From assembly GCA_963969595.1 (NCBI GenBank), contig OZ018408.1:31682108-31746107 (forward strand): a stretch of DNA of 64,000 nucleotides. The letters run 5' to 3'. Origin of the DNA: Neckera pumila. Lineage: Eukaryota > Streptophyta > Bryopsida > Hypnales > Neckeraceae. Positions 58,748 through 64,000 of this stretch are shown piece after piece. Both the position numbers and the translations under genes were made by a program. A model generated the notes under the pieces. That model had not been told where the DNA came from and made no database searches. It saw only the letters and a program-made list of their open reading frames with translations. Each line of letters starts with the position of its first letter. The stretch's first letter is position 1.

Positions 58748-60703
58748 GTTATTTAAATCCATTTAGCTTTATAGATTGCAAAATATATGCATTCAAAGTC
58801 AATGAAAATAACTTCATAGCTAACCTGATTGCTTGTCTAATTTCATTAGCACATTGCCCAAGTTGCCCTAAACTTTTGAACTCCATATTTTTGATTCGGG
58901 CACCCAATTGTAAAAAAATTACATTTTCACAAAGCTTATAGAAATGTGGGCCTTTGACAAGAATTTTACTTTTATCCACTCCAAATTGACTTCATTGTAA
59001 CCTACTCGAGTTTCCAATTGTCTACTTGGTGGACAATTGTCCTATAGGGATTAGTAATTGCATATACCTCATTTAGCATTAAAAAAATGTCAAATGATAT
59101 AAAAATCTGATTATATGGCTTATAAAGAAACAACTCCAAGAAGTGACCTTTTACTAAGTGAAATGAAATTGGGGTTGATTAGTGCAATGAATGAATTTTC
59201 AATGAAAGGAGAATGAAATTTGTAAAGAACACAAGAAGTTGCATAATTTTTAGATTGTTGGACATTTAATTATAATTTTTGAAAGTGAAAGCAAATATGC
59301 CATTATTTTAGTTCATAGGTGGTGTAGTAATCACATAGTAGAGTTCTATAAATGGACCATCATGTATCCAAAAAGCAATCCTCGTGTATTTAAATGGCAT
59401 GCAATATGGATTCAAAAAGTTTCCCTTACAAATTGAAATTGAAACATTGAAACCAAACACTCATTACTATATTTCTACTAATTGAAAATGGAACATTTAT
59501 TTCCATATTTTTACTAATTGAAAATTAAACATATTTCGGATTCTCATTTGTTTATAGATTTTCTTGTGAGCTACATTGTCCTTTTTCTTTTCATCTTCCA
59601 AAGCTTTCCATTACATTTGGATACCATATATTGAACTTTTGCATATTAATTCTTCACTTCTATATTAACCACACTGAACCCTTTTATAGAGGCAATCTAA
59701 AGAACCTAGTCACCTTGAGGACATGCTACCTTATACCTATGACTACATGTGACAAGAGGCCATTTATTTGCCAAGAGTAGTGTAGATTGAGACAATTGAG
59801 TGTAAGGTAGGAGGTTCATATAGCATTCAAGCTCTAAAAGCTCCTCTACCACAAAGGTACATTTTGCTTTTTGATTGCATCATCAATGTACAAGAGCAAT
59901 GTACAAACAGTGTACATTTTAGGCAGTGGAGACTTTTAGCGACCATTTGCGTTTCAACTTCAAAAATTCATAACTAACTCCACGTAGCTCCAAAAGATAT
60001 GAAATGACTGCCAACTCCAATTGCCTTTCAGCAAAAATTTACTGAAAAGAATTTCTAAGAAGTCTTGACCTCCCCAAATTAATTTCAGCTTCTATGGACC
60101 TCCTACCTAATATCCTATCCTAATAGTGCATGGAGTTACCACTCATGTTGCATCAACAAATGCAGTGGCAATTGGTCTTGATTTAAGTCCATCCAAATAA
60201 GCTAATTCTTCTATCCAAATTCCTAGAACAACATTTTACTATGATTCGAAAGAGAGTTGTGCAAGGCTATCTATGATCCAGCAATGACGTAAAAACTCTC
60301 AGAATATTTTTTCAAGAGCATAAAAAATCTTAGAGAAATAAAACTGATTTGGTATAAATTCATGAAGTATGTTACATGAGCGTGTTCAGAGTAATCCTAA
60401 ATCGACATATTCTTAAAACACCAGTGGAAGAAACAACCCAATGACCAAGAAAAAATTGAGATAAAAAGCTGAACCCAAATTCGATTCCTACCCCAGGACT
60501 GTTGAACTCAAGGCAGCTATTCATCCTGCCACTTGGTCATGAAAAAGCCTAGACTCAATCAACCGAAATTCGGATCAAAGAACAACAAATTTGTCCCAAC
60601 TACTGGTCATCCTTCTTGACTTCGGGACTCACTGATTCCAATTAGCTAATGGGCCACTTGGTTATATGCCATATCGATTCATTTTACAGGAAAAATTTGA
60701 ATT
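58748..60703. other. Gene-free spacer and 3' flank of the CRM gene
   Basis: AT-rich with no coding signal. The last part (about 60300-60703) should include the 3' UTR of the minus-strand CRM-domain gene. No repeat partner was noticed elsewhere in the window. Confidence 0.4.
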
Positions 60704-63700
60704 TTACTCCCTATTATCTGAATTGTCATTGACATTCTGTTCTACTGCATCATCCTCAGTGATCGCAGTTACAAGCTCATCGAGATCCGTATCTGCGTAA
60801 TCAGATTCCTCACCAGAAAAGCTAACCCAATGACCTTGTTCACCCTCTTTCTCCTCAAATTCAACAATCTTGTCTTCGCTGTCATTTTCGTCGTCCTCCT
60901 CAGCTTCTTCCCAATCCTCCTCATTCCAAGAATCAATGCCAAAATCGTCGTCATCAATTGAATCAGTTTCGTCATCTGCGAAGGCTTCAAATCCCTTCAA
61001 ATCATCTGTTCTGTCTGATGAATGTTCGTCTCTCCCTTCCTTCTCTTTCTTGGGAGCTGCTAAGTCTGGCCGTTCCTCCCCAGGAGGCCAGCCGCGATAA
61101 AGTATAAGCTTACTTGGTTCTGTGGAGAGCATAACAGCCCCAGTAGACTCCTGAAAGAACCAGAAAACATGCGATTTGGATTCAGCATCTGCCTGGTATT
61201 CAACTGACGAGATTAAACTCAGCAAGAAAATGCTGCTATCATAAAACATAATTTTATATCCTGGAGTATTATAAAGGTATTTTCTTCTTGGCCATTTGGG
61301 CATTTTGGGCGACGAAGAAAACCAGAAACCAAAATGCCCAAATGGCCAAAAGTGCCCACTTCCATATCCCAGGACCTAAAATAAACATTCCTTATTCCAA
61401 CGGGAAAGTTATACAATATTGGTTATTGAAACGTAAACTGCAACAATCCAACCTTTTCAAGGTAGAAAGAATACCTCAATTTGTTCCACAACTGAAGCCA
61501 CAGATGTACCCGGTGGTCTGCCCTTCACACCAATTTTCACAAAAGGATGCTTTTCAAAATAACGGCAGATTGACTTGGCTAAGTCTTCATATATAGTGCT
61601 CTTTCCTGTATTACAAATCACCGTTTAAATCAGTCGCTTGTGCTGTAGGATAAAGAAGCTATTAGGGCTGTTCCTACAAGCCAAAATGATGTACGCCAGA
61701 AGAAGTGCATAAAATAGTAGAAATTGCAGCGATGATCGAGTGCAGCTAGGAGAGTTGTAATTCATGAAACTTACCAATGTTAAAATTAGCAGTCCTACCC
61801 ACCATCAGAGGAATTTGCTGTCGCAGAAAATGCCTTTGTTTACGCGTGAGAGGTTCGGCCTGGAAGTAGGAGCCCGGTTTTGGCGCTCCTGTTCCGTAGA
61901 CGGAGTACTCGTCATCATACTCCAGTCCATCATCGTCCAATTCTTCTAGATTACCTTCTGATCCTTCCTCGCCCTCCAACTCATCTTCGTCCTCTATTTT
62001 GGTCTGTTCAAGATCCCGACAGTCAGACTCCACAAACTAGGCAACTCCTTAAGTAGACGTTACCTTTCCTCAGTGTACTGTTACCTTGTTATAGTTAAGA
62101 GGCACTTGAATATTTAACCTCGACCCACGCTCATCACGAAAATGAAACCACATGACACAGAATTACATACCATTGTGAGAAAGCGGAGCATTATCACACA
62201 ATGCAATGAATAAACTGTTATTACTGAAAAATTTTACATGATAAAATTTCCGTGCTCCTCGTTTTAGAATTTACCATTTCAAACCTCAGGGGAGGAAAAA
62301 AAGCATGGTAATATTTAGACTCACCAGGCCTGCCTGCATCGTTTCAATCTCTTTCTCCAAAGTAGCTAGATGCTTCTCCAAGGACTACAACAATTGCAAA
62401 AAAGTCGTCAGATACTGAAAAGTAACATTCGGGATTGCATATAAGAAAAAGAATTAATTAGATTGTGAATGTAAACACAGCTAGAATTCCAAATCCTCAG
62501 AGCAGGCACGAGATCATGATTCAGGTGTACAGGAGCAGTTTTCCGCTTGAACGGATTCTGTTCCCTGGCTAATCCAAAAATTTGTTGGTAGGAACTGAAC
62601 ACGAAGATAAGCCTACTCTTAAGTTCACTACAAAATGGAGCACTTGGAACTCCAGTCCACGAAATGGCGTAGGCAATACCTGCATCCGTTGCATCTCAAG
62701 GGACCGTTTCAGGGCTTGTCTCTTCGTGAGGAGGTGCCGAGGTCTTAGCTCAGGTGGACGTTGATAGTTCTTGCCACGGTAGACTATGATTGCTTGTCCT
62801 TTTGAAGTAGTAACGATGTCAACCAAAATTCCTCCACTCTCAATCTCAAGCATCCTAGCTGTTCGTTGAGCCTCAGGTAGTGGTGCCTTCACAAGGATTT
62901 TTACAAGTTCCCTGTATTTCCAGTGAAGATGCATGTTCTCAACAGTACCGCCAAATACTCCTCTCCTACCTGCGAAACACCAGAATTAGTTGCAAATTAT
63001 CCTTCAGCTTCATTGTGCACAGAAGTGCATTAAATGGGGCAAACTTCTCGCTGGAGTTAATTGCATAAATCGTATGCATATCCATAATAGCCATAGAGGG
63101 AAGAATACACTTTAAGCTTGACTTCCCAATGCAGATAAACGTAGGAAACTATCTCACCCAGCAATAGAAAAGCCTTCATTCTTAATCCAAGCTTTTTGTA
63201 CATGTATCGCTCTCCATCTGAAAGATGCTCCTTATCCAGAGGTGCGTCTGCAGGATTTGTTTTAGCTTCAATCTTCGCTATCTCTACCTCTGCTCTTTCC
63301 TTCTTCTGAAGGGCCTGTGAAACAAACAAGTTCCAAGATTAGAGAAGCGTCCCATAGTATAAATCGGTTCTAGGCAGTCGTCTGCTTAGAAAAGTGACTA
63401 ATTGCGCTCTCATGTAAACATGCTCCTGTCTAGGTCCAGTATCAAACATACACTCCAGTTGGCATACATTCCAGTATCAAACAATGGGGCACCACTGTGA
63501 TAATAGTTAGGAACTTAACCTTTTTCAGATGATGGTAATAAACAAATGCAAAAGAACTGTTGCGATATATCAACATCTCTGTATTGAAATATTGAGATAT
63601 TTAAGAGTTCACTTATATATATCTATATACATAAAGAGTTCATATCTATGGAATGTACTTGACAGGTACAGGTAAGATTCAAGTAAGCACAGCAAGTATC

Positions 63701-64000
63701 CCAAATCAGTCTGCATGTAGATGAAATTCACTGTCAAAAAGGTACTACACACAACAGGTTGTGAGTTCTAAGTAACGAATATACTTACAAGCCTCATTTT
63801 TGATCGTATCCGGTCAGTAGATTGAGCTCTTTTCGCCTTTCGCGCAGCAATTCTTTCTTTTTGAGCTTCATCACTATTTTGCCAGGCTTCCCATGAAGCT
63901 CTCGTTTCCATGGCCTCCTCCAATGTCCCTGATTTGCTGTTAAGAGCAAAGACAAGTTAAACTTCACATAAGATACCCTCAGGAAGGCCATCATTGGTCA
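60704..64000 (-). CDS. CRM-domain organelle group II intron splicing factor, CFM2/CFM3 type (3' part; runs off window)
   Basis: CRM proteins bind group II introns in chloroplasts or mitochondria and help them splice. Exons on the minus strand: 63977-64000 (partial), 63789-63928, 63158-63314, 62680-62969, 62325-62384, 61775-62036, 61475-61605, 60704-61150. All junctions are GT-AG and in frame, giving about 500 visible residues ending in TAA. Order: linker [20 protein letters not shown]; one full CRM domain from [15 protein letters not shown] through [20 protein letters not shown] to [12 protein letters not shown] and [18 protein letters not shown]; a short coiled coil ([20 protein letters not shown]); an acidic linker; a last, more divergent CRM domain with [19 protein letters not shown] and [11 protein letters not shown]; and an acidic tail of about 110 residues. 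Earlier CRM domains and the transit peptide must lie beyond the window edge. CFM2 and CFM3 cannot be told apart without them. Confidence 0.88.
61288..61349. repeat. Perfect 19-bp inverted repeat in the last intron of the CRM gene
   Basis: TTGGCCATTTGGGCATTTT at 61288-61306 is exactly complemented at 61331-61349, with a 24-nt loop. It sits in the intron between exons 60704-61150 and 61475-61605, roughly mid-intron, so the hairpin would form in the pre-mRNA. Confidence 0.8.

Overview
This is a stretch of plant (streptophyte) nuclear DNA. It is AT-rich, its genes are cut into many small GT-AG exons, and the protein families are plant or plastid ones: a plastid limit dextrinase and a CRM-domain organelle intron-splicing factor. 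Four host genes in 64 kb, separated by mixed DNA transposons and satellites, suggest a medium-to-large genome. A non-seed plant or streptophyte alga is possible, but the window does not settle the lineage.

Layout. 0-4 kb: tandem repeats and three short terminal-inverted-repeat (TIR) elements. 4.08-17.82 kb (+): a complete 31-exon limit dextrinase/pullulanase gene (about 1,110 aa) with all four catalytic regions present. 18-24.6 kb: gene-free DNA with small tandem repeats and two TIR elements. 24.65-25.48 kb (-): an intact TLC-domain membrane protein, probably with a 5'-UTR intron. 27.6-29.5 kb: two ~0.93-kb TIR elements joined end to end. 29.8-39.7 kb: a decayed MULE-type transposon with a SWIM-finger transposase on + and a convergent, unrecognised gene with a zinc-finger-like N-terminus on -. 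39.9-43.86 kb: a non-autonomous TIR element. 44.6-46.8 kb (+): a gag-like retroelement ORF interrupted by three TAG codons, followed by a possible LTR. 48.9-51.05 kb: a ~78-bp satellite. 54.92-55.73 kb (+): a complete three-exon SRP19 gene. 57-58.75 kb: three more TIR elements. 60.7-64 kb (-): the 3' part of a CRM-domain gene that runs off the window.

The host genes are functionally independent: starch debranching in plastids, a lipid-domain endomembrane protein, the signal recognition particle, and organelle group II intron splicing. The least familiar part is the 29.8-39.9 kb transposon. Its convergent two-gene layout recalls MuDR elements, but the second gene belongs to no family I recognise. 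At least four TIR families occur in multiple copies, some inside introns of the limit dextrinase gene.
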